Positions 42,911 to 50,837 of a stretch of DNA of 64,000 nucleotides are shown one piece after another. This DNA comes from Bacteroidota bacterium (GTDB taxonomy: Bacteria > Bacteroidota > Bacteroidia > Flavobacteriales > Flavobacteriaceae), in assembly GCA_023434025.1 (NCBI GenBank), contig JAEYTL010000021.1:191676-255675 (forward strand), written 5' to 3'. A program made the translations under genes and the position numbers. The notes below the pieces were generated by a model, which had not been told where the DNA came from, did no database searches, and worked only from the letters and a program-made list of their open reading frames with translations. How positions within the stretch are numbered: position 1 is the stretch's first letter; each line of letters begins with the position of its first letter.

Positions 42911-43456
42911 ATGAATAGCACCTCACAACAATATGATAAAGTCATAGCCATTTGCCGACAATTATATTGCAACAAAATGAAAGATTACGGTAGTGCATGG
43001 CGGATTCTGCGTTTACCCTCGCTAACAGACCAAATTTTTATCAAAGCCCAACGCATTAGAAGCCTTCAGGAAAATGCGGTTAGAAAAGTACAGGAAGATG
43101 AAACCGGAGAGTTTATCGGCATCATTAATTATGCTGTCATGGCTCTGATTCAGGTAGAAAAAGGCATAGCAGACCAACCGGATTTGAATTTAGAAGAAGC
43201 CACCCGTTTGTACGACGAAAAAATAGCCGAAACCAAATCGTTAATGGAAAACAAAAACCACGATTACGGAGAAGCCTGGCGGGAGATGCGTGTGAGTTCA
43301 TTGACCGATTTAATTTTGCAAAAACTTTTACGGGTCAAACAAATTGAAGATAACAAAGGAAAAACATTGGTTTCAGAAGGTATTGATGCCAATTATCAGG
43401 ATATGATCAACTATGCCGTTTTTGCTTTAATTCATTTAGGCTTTCACGAAAAATAG
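42911..43456 (+). CDS. DUF1599 family protein with internal duplication
   Basis: This 181-residue protein consists of two copies of one unit. KDYGSAWR (24-31) matches HDYGEAWR (117-124), and NYAVMALIQ (73-81) matches NYAVFALIH (167-175), a period of about 94 residues. It belongs to DUF1599, which has no proven function. The gene is divergent from folP and next to the DoxX-like gene, an order common in flavobacteria. Confidence 0.82.
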   Translation: MNSTSQQYDKVIAICRQLYCNKMKDYGSAWRILRLPSLTDQIFIKAQRIRSLQENAVRKVQEDETGEFIGIINYAVMALIQVEKGIADQPDLNLEEATRLYDEKIAETKSLMENKNHDYGEAWREMRVSSLTDLILQKLLRVKQIEDNKGKTLVSEGIDANYQDMINYAVFALIHLGFHEK

Positions 43457-43508
43457 CCTGAATTGTATGACAGACATTGACAAATTAACCTATTGACACA
43501 TAAACAAA

Positions 43509-44615
43509 ATGAAACTAATCACCCATATTTCCAGAATTTTAGTCGGATTGTTATTCATTATTTCCGGATTAATAAAGTTGAATGATCCGGTTGGATTTTC
43601 TTTTAAACTGGAAGAATATTTTTCAGAAGGTGTTTTAAACCTTCCTTTTTTAATGCCGGTTGCTTTAATGATAGCAGTATTTGTCGTTATCTTTGAAGTG
43701 GTTTTGGGCGTGATGTTACTCATTGGTTTCAAACCCAAATTCACGGTTTGGAGTTTATTTCTGATGATTGTGTTTTTTACATTCCTTACCTTCTACTCTG
43801 CCTATTTTAACAAAGTGACCGATTGCGGATGTTTTGGCGATGCAATTAAATTAACACCGTGGGAATCGTTCTCCAAAGATGTCGTACTGTTGGTTTTGAT
43901 TCTAGTACTGTTAATCAATCTGAAATACATTCAACCGCTTTTGGGAAGATTGCCGTTAAACATTACCGTTCTCACTGCTTACATCCTATGCTTATGGATG
44001 GCTTATCACGTACTGATGCACCTGCCTATCATCGATTTCAGAGCATATGCCGTGGGCACTAACATTCAGAAAGGAATGGAGATTCCGGCCGGTGCACCGA
44101 TGTCTAAGTATGAGATGATCTTTATTTATAAAATAAACGGCATAGATACCGACTTTTCTCAGGCGGATGTAATGGCTGGCAAAGTTCCGGAAACAGCTGA
44201 ATTTGTGGATAGGAAAGATAAATTGATTAAACAGGGGTATGTGCCGCCCATTCATGACTTTACAATAGAGTTGGACGGAAGCGATTATACCGAAGATATG
44301 CTGAATGAGCCAAAACTGATTATGCTCATTTCGTATGATCTGACCAAAGCGGAACATGACGGCCTAAATAAGCTGGAAGATTTTTATCAGAAAGCAACCC
44401 AAAAAGGCTACAAAGTAATTGGAATGACTTCTTCCGATAAATCCGTTATTGACCAGATCAAAGCGGAGTATAAATTGAGTTTCGATTATTATTTTTGCGA
44501 TGCTACTACCTTAAAAACCATCGAAAGGGCCAATCCGAGTATCGTTGTTTTGGAAAAAGGTACCATTGTAGAAAAAAAGCATTTTAACGATATTTACAAA
44601 GTAACTTTGAAATAA
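43509..44615 (+). CDS. DoxX/MauE-like membrane protein (BT_3928 family)
   Basis: The 368-residue protein has four membrane helices in the first half (about 5-160), with FIISGLIKLNDPVGF typical of DoxX/MauE proteins and a YFNKVTDCGCFGDAIK loop. A second half (about 190-368) shows thioredoxin-like features, including the FDYYFCDATTLKTI strand. It may act in redox of envelope proteins. It precedes the permease gene, with one base between. Confidence 0.78.
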   Translation: MKLITHISRILVGLLFIISGLIKLNDPVGFSFKLEEYFSEGVLNLPFLMPVALMIAVFVVIFEVVLGVMLLIGFKPKFTVWSLFLMIVFFTFLTFYSAYFNKVTDCGCFGDAIKLTPWESFSKDVVLLVLILVLLINLKYIQPLLGRLPLNITVLTAYILCLWMAYHVLMHLPIIDFRAYAVGTNIQKGMEIPAGAPMSKYEMIFIYKINGIDTDFSQADVMAGKVPETAEFVDRKDKLIKQGYVPPIHDFTIELDGSDYTEDMLNEPKLIMLISYDLTKAEHDGLNKLEDFYQKATQKGYKVIGMTSSDKSVIDQIKAEYKLSFDYYFCDATTLKTIERANPSIVVLEKGTIVEKKHFNDIYKVTLK

Positions 44616-44616
44616 G

Positions 44617-45693
44617 TTGATACGCTATTTATTATATAAAATCGGTTATGCACTCCTTACGCTTTTCGGTGTAATTACGGTTATTTTCATTTTGTTTACT
44701 GTACTTCCCGGCGATCCGGCCCGCATGATGCTCGATCAGAATGAAAACTCGGAACAACTGGCAATCGTTAAAAAAAAATACGGTTTTGACAAGCCGGTTT
44801 TAATCCAGTATTTTTATTATCTGAATGACCTATCGCCCGTTTCGTTCCATAGTTCTGATCCGGAAGATTATACCTTTTTGTCAGCAGGAAAATACAATGC
44901 TTTTCGATTGCTGAAATCAGGAAACATAACAACTGTTTTAAAAACACCTTATTTGAGAGAAAGTTTCCAGAAAAGCGGTAAAAAAGTAACGGATGTAATT
45001 GGAAATACCTTGCCAAATACATTTATATTAGCTCTTTTTGCAATTGTTATTGCGGTTGTAATTGGTGTTTTTTTAGGTATTGTTTCCGCTCTTTACAAAG
45101 ACACGTTATTAGATCGAATCATCGCTTTAATCAGTACGTTAGGCATGAGTATTCCTTCTTTTTTCAGTGCAATTTTGTTTGCCTGGCTGTTTGGTTTTGC
45201 ATGGCATCATTTCACCGGACTCAACATGACCGGAAGTTTGTATGAAGTAGATAACTTTGGCGAAGGAAGTTCTATTCAGTGGAAAAACATTATCCTGCCA
45301 TCGGTTGTTTTAGGAATCCGACCGCTCGGAGTAGTTATACAACTGATGCGAAACTCATTACTGGAAACTTTCGGACAGGATTATATCAGAACTGCCAGAG
45401 CCAAAGGGTTAAGCTCCGGTCAGGTTATTAAAAATCATGCTTTAAAAAATTCTTTAAATCCGGTTGTCACGGCCATATCCGGATGGTTTGCTTCCATGTT
45501 GGCCGGAGCTGTTTTTGTGGAATATATTTTTGGCTGGAACGGACTGGGTAAAGAAATTGTAGAAGCACTGAACAACCTGGATTTACCTGTTATCATGGGC
45601 TCTGTTATTGTAATTGCCGTTACTTTTGTGGTCATCAATATTTTAGTTGATTTGATCTATGCTTATCTGGATCCTAAAATCAGGTTAAGCTAA
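44617..45693 (+). CDS. OppB/DppB-type ABC permease
   Basis: This 358-residue inner membrane permease has six helices and the EAA loop (TARAKGLSSGQVIKNHALKNSL) that meets the ATPase. It resembles OppB/DppB of peptide importers. The start codon is TTG, one base after the DoxX-like stop; an ATG start would fall after the first helix. No OppC partner, ATPase or binding protein lies nearby, so partners must be elsewhere or it has another role. Confidence 0.85.
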   Translation: MIRYLLYKIGYALLTLFGVITVIFILFTVLPGDPARMMLDQNENSEQLAIVKKKYGFDKPVLIQYFYYLNDLSPVSFHSSDPEDYTFLSAGKYNAFRLLKSGNITTVLKTPYLRESFQKSGKKVTDVIGNTLPNTFILALFAIVIAVVIGVFLGIVSALYKDTLLDRIIALISTLGMSIPSFFSAILFAWLFGFAWHHFTGLNMTGSLYEVDNFGEGSSIQWKNIILPSVVLGIRPLGVVIQLMRNSLLETFGQDYIRTARAKGLSSGQVIKNHALKNSLNPVVTAISGWFASMLAGAVFVEYIFGWNGLGKEIVEALNNLDLPVIMGSVIVIAVTFVVINILVDLIYAYLDPKIRLS

Positions 45694-45747
45694 AACGTTT
45701 TCGGTTTTAATTAGGACTTTTTTGGGATTTCATTTGCGGAGTTATTG

Positions 45748-45755
45748 TAAATTTG
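45748..45755 (+). promoter_or_regulatory. -7 element upstream of the thioredoxin-like gene
   Basis: TAAATTTG matches TAnnTTTG. A TTG lies 23 bp upstream (45722-45724), longer than usual. The leader to the ATG at 45891 would be about 130 bases and includes a palindromic repeat. Confidence 0.4.
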
Positions 45756-45790
45756 TGTCTTAATAAACTCGGAGATCGAAATAAAAAACA

Positions 45791-45841
45791 GCCCCTGATT
45801 CACAGATTTTTAAAAATCATTTTAATCAGTGAATCAGTGGC
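45791..45841. repeat. Palindromic intergenic repeat
   Basis: GCCCCTGATTCAC (45791-45803) is inverted as GTGAATCAGTGGC (45829-45841) with one mismatch in 13. Inside is a smaller palindrome GATTTTTAAAAATC. AATCAGTG is also repeated directly. It lies in the leader of the thioredoxin-like gene and could fold as a hairpin. Confidence 0.55.
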
Positions 45842-45890
45842 AAAAAATCAAAGCAAAAATTTAGAGAATTAAAATAAATTAATTAAAACT

Positions 45891-46394
45891 ATGAAAAAAA
45901 TAATCGCATCCTTTTTTGTTGCATTGGGATTAATTTCCTGCTCTAATGCTCAAAAAACGGAATTTACAAAAGAAGCACTGGCTGATCAGATGTTAGCGGT
46001 TGACGGAACAGAAGTAGCGTTTTCTGATGTTTTGAGAAAGTACGAAGGAAAGACCGTTGTGATTGACGTATGGGCTTCCTGGTGTCCGGATTGCATTAAA
46101 GGAATGCCAAAAGTTGAAGCATTACAAAAGCAATTTCCGGAAGCCGTTTACCTGTTTTTATCCTATGACAAAACACCGGAAAGCTGGGCAAAAGGAATTG
46201 AAAAATATGCCGTAAAAGGCGAACATTACTTGATTTTATCTAAATGGAAAGGCGGAACATTCAGTAATTCAATTGATTTAGACTGGATTCCGCGATACAT
46301 TGTCTTGGATAAAACAGGAAAGATTGCCTTATACAAGGCCATTGAAGCAGATGACGAAAAACTGATATCGACTATAAAAAAACTAAACCAATGA
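45891..46394 (+). CDS. TlpA-like thioredoxin-fold lipoprotein
   Basis: The 167-residue protein has a lipoprotein signal (LGLISCSNA, C17) and a thioredoxin fold with the WCPDC active site (C65, C68) in VWASWCPDCIKGMP. It is a periplasmic thiol-disulfide reductase of the TlpA/ResA type. Its stop overlaps the start of tpiA by four bases (ATGA), so the two are coupled. A functional link to glycolysis is not evident. Confidence 0.88.
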   Translation: MKKIIASFFVALGLISCSNAQKTEFTKEALADQMLAVDGTEVAFSDVLRKYEGKTVVIDVWASWCPDCIKGMPKVEALQKQFPEAVYLFLSYDKTPESWAKGIEKYAVKGEHYLILSKWKGGTFSNSIDLDWIPRYIVLDKTGKIALYKAIEADDEKLISTIKKLNQ

Positions 46395-47143
46395 GACAAA
46401 AAATCGTTGCCGGAAACTGGAAAATGCATAAAAATGCAGAAGAAACAGAAGACTTATTAAACGAATTGATTGATAAAATCCCAACCGATCTGGATCAACG
46501 TGTTATTGTTGCCCCAACGTTTGTGAACTTATCAGCTGCAGCAGATCATTTGGAATTCACCAATATTGAAGTCGCCGCACAAAACATGCACCAGGCTGAA
46601 GGCGGAGCTTTTACGGGAGAAATATCGGCTTCCATGCTGGAAAGTGTAGGGGTAAAAATCGTTATTTTAGGTCATTCTGAACGAAGAGCCTATTTTCACG
46701 AAACCGATGCCCTATTGGCGAACAAAGTTGATACCGCATTGAAACACGAAATGGAAGTGATTTTCTGTTTTGGCGAAGAGTTAAAAGACCGTCAGGCCGG
46801 ACAGCATTTTAATGTGGTGGAAAACCAGTTAAAAGACGGTTTATTTCATCTGGAAGCTTCTGCCTGGAAAAACATTATTCTGGCCTATGAACCCGTTTGG
46901 GCCATCGGAACAGGTGAAACTGCCTCACCGGAACAGGCACAGGAAATGCATGAATTTATCCGTGGTATTATCGGCAAAAACTACGGAAATAATGTTTCTG
47001 ACAATGTTTCTATCTTGTACGGAGGAAGTGTTAAACCGGAAAACGCCGCAGAGATTTTTTCCAAACCTGATGTTGACGGTGGTTTAATCGGAGGAGCGGC
47101 CTTAAAAAGTGATGATTTTACTAAAATTGTTTTAGCACTATAA
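46391..47143 (+). CDS. tpiA: Triose-phosphate isomerase
   Basis: This 250-residue TIM barrel interconverts dihydroxyacetone phosphate and glyceraldehyde 3-phosphate. N9 and K11 (AGNWKMH), H95 (GHSERR), E167 (AYEPVWAIGTG) and the phosphate loop LYGGSV are all present. It lies at the end of a two-gene operon with the thioredoxin-like lipoprotein. Confidence 0.97.
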   Translation: MRQKIVAGNWKMHKNAEETEDLLNELIDKIPTDLDQRVIVAPTFVNLSAAADHLEFTNIEVAAQNMHQAEGGAFTGEISASMLESVGVKIVILGHSERRAYFHETDALLANKVDTALKHEMEVIFCFGEELKDRQAGQHFNVVENQLKDGLFHLEASAWKNIILAYEPVWAIGTGETASPEQAQEMHEFIRGIIGKNYGNNVSDNVSILYGGSVKPENAAEIFSKPDVDGGLIGGAALKSDDFTKIVLAL

Positions 47144-47147
47144 TATC

Positions 47148-47305
47148 AAGTTGTTTAAACTTTTTTGATTGAAACGAAAAACAGGGATTTTTATTCCAAA
47201 TTTTAGCTTTTTTGCACTGCATAGCAGAGCTACGGAGTAAAAAAACAGGTGAAATTTGGGAGAAAAAGACCATTTTGTAGCCCATTGAAAAAGTTTAAAC
47301 CACTT
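47148..47305. mobile_element. MITE-like inverted-repeat element
   Basis: This 158-bp stretch begins AAGTTGTTTAAACTTTTT and ends with its inverse, AAAAAGTTTAAACCACTT, with one mismatch in 18. Inner parts also pair imperfectly (CCAAATTT with AAATTTGG, around a centre with GCATAGCAGAGCTACGGAG). It has no coding frame. Such elements are common as dispersed repeats in flavobacteria; other copies cannot be checked in this window. Confidence 0.5.
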
Positions 47306-47320
47306 TATTTCCAACAAACA

Positions 47321-47358
47321 AAAAAGTCGTCTGAAATCAGTTTTTCAGACGACTTTTT
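47321..47358. terminator. Bidirectional terminator between tpiA and rho
   Basis: AAAAAGTCGTCTGAA (47321-47335) and TTCAGACGACTTTTT (47344-47358) form a perfect 15-bp stem with an 8-base loop and T/A runs on both sides. It can end both convergent genes. Confidence 0.85.
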
Positions 47359-47377
47359 TTATGCAATTCGTTTTCGG

Positions 47378-49084
47378 TTAATCATTCATCGAAATCAAAA
47401 ACTCTTCATTATTTCGGGTTTTCTTAAACCTGTCATTGATAAAATCCATGGCTTCTACCGGGTTCATATCCGCTAGATATTTCCGCATGATCCACATTCG
47501 CTGAATGGTATTTTCATCTAACAACAAATCATCGCGGCGTGTGCTGGAAGAAGTTAAATCTATGGCCGGGAAAATACGTTTGTTGGCAATTTTTCTGTCT
47601 AACTGAAGCTCCATATTACCGGTTCCTTTGAACTCTTCAAAAATCACCTCATCCATTTTAGATCCTGTTTCGGTCAGAGCAGTAGCAATAATACTTAACG
47701 AACCGCCATTCTCAATATTTCGTGCAGCTCCGAAAAAGCGTTTCGGTTTTTGTAAGGCATTGGCATCTACCCCTCCACTCAGCACTTTTCCGGAAGCTGG
47801 TTGAACTGTGTTGTAGGCCCTGGCTAAACGCGTAATTGAATCCAGTAAAATCACCACATCATGACCGCATTCCACCAGGCGTTTGGCTTTTTCCAAAACA
47901 ATATTGGCAACTTTCACGTGCCGGTCAGCCGGTTCGTCAAATGTAGAAGCAATCACTTCTCCGCGTACATTCCGTTGCATATCGGTAACCTCTTCCGGTC
48001 TTTCATCAATCAGCAAAACAATCAGATACACTTCCGGGTGATTAGCCGCAATAGTATTGGCTATATCTTTAAGCAACATCGTTTTACCGGTTTTAGGCTG
48101 AGCCACAATCATTCCCCGTTGTCCTTTCCCTATCGGTGAAAACAAATCGATAATCCGGGTTGAAACGGTAGCCTGCTTTTCGGCTAATTTGAATTTTTCC
48201 TGCGGAAAAATCGGTGTTAAATGTTCAAATGAAACCCGGTCTCTGACCACTTGCGGATCATGCCCGTTAATTTTTAAAACTTTAACCAGGGGGAAAAATT
48301 TTTCTCCTTCTTTTGGCGGACGAACCACTCCTTTTACGGTATCGCCGGTTTTTAAGCCAAACAAGCGGATTTGAGAAGTAGAAAGATAAATATCATCCGG
48401 AGAAGCTAAATAGTTATAATCAGAAGAACGCAAAAATCCGTAACCGTCAGGCATCATTTCTAAAACCCCTTCACTTTCTATAATACCGTCAAATTCATAA
48501 TCGGCATCGCGGTAATTGGTTTTTTTATTTTTAAAGTTCGGATTATTATTTCCGTTACCATTTCCATTTGACTGTTTATGAAAAGGTTGTTTGGATTGCT
48601 GTTGTGCTTGATCCGGATTTTCTTCCGTTGTCGGAACAGAGGCTTTAGGCTCAGACGACTCAACGGTTTCTACAGCCTCCGGCTGTTCACTGTTATTTTT
48701 TTTATTAAATGCCTTTTTTTCAAATTTTGATTTGACAAATTTAGCCGGTCTCTGGTCTTTTTTCGGTTCTTCAGAAGGATCAGGAGATTCGTTTTTAGAT
48801 ACCGGTTTCTCCTTTTCAGCAACCTTTTTAACTTCCGGTTCGGAAAACAAATCAGACACCGCCTGTTTAGCCTCTTTCGGGGCACTTATTCTGGCTCGCT
48901 TAGGTTTAACAGCGGTTTCCTCAGGTTGCTTTTCAGCAGACTTGGCAACACTCTTTTGCGTTTCAATAATTCTTTGAATTAAATCTTCTTTTTTTACGCC
49001 GGTGTATTTTATAGTTTTAGCTGCTTTCGCAATTTCTTGAAGCTCAGCAAGCTTCATTTCTTTTAATACAGAAATTTCAAACAT
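47378..49084 (-). CDS. rho: Transcription termination factor Rho
   Basis: The 568-residue protein has a Rho N-terminal helix domain (1-42), a disordered, Lys/Glu/Asn/Gln-rich insert (about 45-195), an RNA-binding cold-shock-like domain (about 200-275) and the ATPase core with the P-loop AQPKTGKT (328-335), Q-loop and R-loop. It forms a ring hexamer that pulls RNA from polymerase. E. coli Rho has 419 residues; the extra length is the insert, which is usual for Bacteroidota. The C-terminal core is well conserved. Confidence 0.95.
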   Translation of the reverse strand: MFEISVLKEMKLAELQEIAKAAKTIKYTGVKKEDLIQRIIETQKSVAKSAEKQPEETAVKPKRARISAPKEAKQAVSDLFSEPEVKKVAEKEKPVSKNESPDPSEEPKKDQRPAKFVKSKFEKKAFNKKNNSEQPEAVETVESSEPKASVPTTEENPDQAQQQSKQPFHKQSNGNGNGNNNPNFKNKKTNYRDADYEFDGIIESEGVLEMMPDGYGFLRSSDYNYLASPDDIYLSTSQIRLFGLKTGDTVKGVVRPPKEGEKFFPLVKVLKINGHDPQVVRDRVSFEHLTPIFPQEKFKLAEKQATVSTRIIDLFSPIGKGQRGMIVAQPKTGKTMLLKDIANTIAANHPEVYLIVLLIDERPEEVTDMQRNVRGEVIASTFDEPADRHVKVANIVLEKAKRLVECGHDVVILLDSITRLARAYNTVQPASGKVLSGGVDANALQKPKRFFGAARNIENGGSLSIIATALTETGSKMDEVIFEEFKGTGNMELQLDRKIANKRIFPAIDLTSSSTRRDDLLLDENTIQRMWIMRKYLADMNPVEAMDFINDRFKKTRNNEEFLISMND

Positions 49085-49235
49085 GAATGTTCTATGATGT
49101 TAATTTTTAATCGGAAAATGAATGAGGTACACTTATAATTATTGTTATCTGTTATAAATGAAGTAAGAACAGATTTATACTGCAATAATACAAATATTTT
49201 TTAACAAACAATAGCATTTATTAAAAAAGAAAATA

Positions 49236-49243
49236 TATTTTTG
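49236..49243 (+). promoter_or_regulatory. -7 element of the DUF4293 gene
   Basis: TATTTTTG matches TAnnTTTG 18 bp before the ATG at 49262. Confidence 0.4.
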
Positions 49244-49261
49244 CTGAGCTAATAAAAAAAT

Positions 49262-49675
49262 ATGTTACAACGAATACAGTCTGTTTATCTTGTTGGTGCC
49301 ATCATATGTTCCGGAATACTGCCGTTTCTTTTTCCTCTTTGGTTTGACGAGAACGGTTTTCCGTTTTATTTTCAGGGAGACCTGCCCATTTCTATTTTAT
49401 TTGGCTTTGGTACTTTACTGGCTGTTTTAGCAATTATGTCCTATAAAAAAAGACAACATCAATTTGTTCTTAACCGAATGAACATCATATTAAATATAAT
49501 TTTATTGTTATTATTTGTGCTGTATGCCCCAAAATTATCTGGAGACCCGCATGTGTCTAAGAAGGGTATTGGGCTTGTACTTCCTTTACTTTCTATCGTA
49601 TGCTTAGCGTTAGCCAATATCGCTATTCAAAAGGATGAAAAGCTCGTAAAATCGTCGGGCAGACTGCGTAAATAA
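49262..49675 (+). CDS. DUF4293 family membrane protein
   Basis: This 137-residue protein has four hydrophobic segments and starts MLQRIQSVYL, as DUF4293 proteins in Bacteroidota do. No function is known. It is divergent from rho, as often in this phylum, and is followed by a terminator. Confidence 0.8.
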   Translation: MLQRIQSVYLVGAIICSGILPFLFPLWFDENGFPFYFQGDLPISILFGFGTLLAVLAIMSYKKRQHQFVLNRMNIILNIILLLLFVLYAPKLSGDPHVSKKGIGLVLPLLSIVCLALANIAIQKDEKLVKSSGRLRK

Positions 49676-49705
49676 TACTGTAAACTTAGTTTATTTTAGT
49701 GCGTT

Positions 49706-49736
49706 AAAAATCCGGACCAATGGTTCGGATTTTTTG
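49706..49736 (+). terminator. Terminator after the DUF4293 gene
   Basis: AATCCGGACC and GGTTCGGATT form a 10-bp stem (one G-U pair) with a 3-base loop, flanked by A and T runs. Confidence 0.75.
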
Positions 49737-49821
49737 TATAACAGACTATTCTTGACGAAGAATAAAATAAAACTTTTCTGAAATTACCTATAAAAATAGT
49801 TAAACGATTCGTATTTTTTTT

Positions 49822-49841
49822 TACATTTGGTATTACCAAAT
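49822..49841. promoter_or_regulatory. -7 element overlapped by a palindrome, NarL-type cassette
   Basis: TACATTTG (49822-49829) matches the -7 consensus. The palindrome ATTTGGTA-T-TACCAAAT (49825-49841) overlaps it and covers the probable start site, 24 bp before the ATG. This suits an operator for repression or autoregulation. Confidence 0.5.
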
Positions 49842-49865
49842 TAACTAACCAACTTCAACTAATAC

Positions 49866-50528
49866 ATGTCTGAAAAAATAAAAATTCATTTGGCCGATGA
49901 TCATCAGGTTTTAATTGACGGCATGTTGGCCGTTCTTAAAACAAATCCTGAGTTTGAAGTGATCGGTCATTCACTGAACGGAGTAGATCTGGTTGATAAT
50001 ATCCTGTCTAACAAAGCTGATATCCTGATTATGGACATCAATATGCCGCACAAAGACGGCATTGAAGTACTTAAAGAACTTTCACTGACGGACCACAGTT
50101 GCCGGGTAATCATCTTGTCCAGCTATGATGACATCAAACTGATTAAAGAAGTTTTAAAATTGGGAGCCAACGGTTACCTTTCTAAACAATGTGCCGGCGA
50201 CAGTATTATTGAAGCCATTGAAAGTGTTGCGGCCGGTAAAGATTACTTTTCTCAGAATATACAGGAAAAAATTTTCAGTTCCTTTTCCGGAAATAATACC
50301 GATGTTTCTACAAATGAAATTTCAATTAACACCACACTAACAGACCGTGAATTGGAAGTTCTGAAACTGATTTCATTGGAATACAGCGGAAAAGAAATTG
50401 GCGAAGAGCTTTCCATCAGTATCAACACCGTTGAAACCCATCGCAAAAACCTGATCAAAAAACTAAACGTAAGAAACACAATCGGCATTGTTAAATATGC
50501 TATTAAAAATAACTTAATCAAACAATAA
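49866..50528 (+). CDS. NarL/LuxR-family response regulator
   Basis: The 220-residue protein has a receiver domain (D11/D12 acidic pair, D57 in LIMDINMPH, K in YLSKQCAG) and a LuxR-type helix-turn-helix (about 155-215, with LTDRELEVLKLISLEYSG and SINTVETHRKNLIKKL). The cognate kinase is encoded two genes downstream. The gene between them starts 3 bp after its stop. The signal is unknown. A palindrome over the promoter may be its own target. Confidence 0.92.
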   Translation: MSEKIKIHLADDHQVLIDGMLAVLKTNPEFEVIGHSLNGVDLVDNILSNKADILIMDINMPHKDGIEVLKELSLTDHSCRVIILSSYDDIKLIKEVLKLGANGYLSKQCAGDSIIEAIESVAAGKDYFSQNIQEKIFSSFSGNNTDVSTNEISINTTLTDRELEVLKLISLEYSGKEIGEELSISINTVETHRKNLIKKLNVRNTIGIVKYAIKNNLIKQ

Positions 50529-50531
50529 CTT

Positions 50532-50837
50532 ATGGAACTTTTAAACACTTATTCTACAGCAAGAGTTAACACGAACACCTACAATTTAACGTACACTTTT
50601 CCCGACAACTGCAATGCTGTTGTCAGCCATAAAGACGGCGTTTATTATGTGAAAATTACTTTAAAGAAAGGACAAACACAACCTTCGGCCATATGCGTGA
50701 CAGACAACATTATCTGTGACCAATGCGACGGGGTAATTGAAGTTCAGTTCATACAACAGGATTATGATCTTATTGAATGCACTTATGGCAACGGAACATC
50801 AACCAAACCCAGTGTGAAAATTTTTATTAATGGGTAA
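50532..50837 (+). CDS. Small protein between response regulator and kinase
   Basis: I do not recognise this 101-residue protein. It has no signal peptide or membrane helix and is rich in Thr, Asn, Val and Ile, as a beta-fold would be. It has five cysteines, three of them in CVTDNIICDQC (residues about 55-65), and one each near the start and end. It lies 3 bp after the response regulator and overlaps the kinase gene by 8 bp, so it is almost certainly made with them. It could be an accessory or modulator of the two-component pair, but this is inference. Confidence 0.7.
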   Translation: MELLNTYSTARVNTNTYNLTYTFPDNCNAVVSHKDGVYYVKITLKKGQTQPSAICVTDNIICDQCDGVIEVQFIQQDYDLIECTYGNGTSTKPSVKIFING

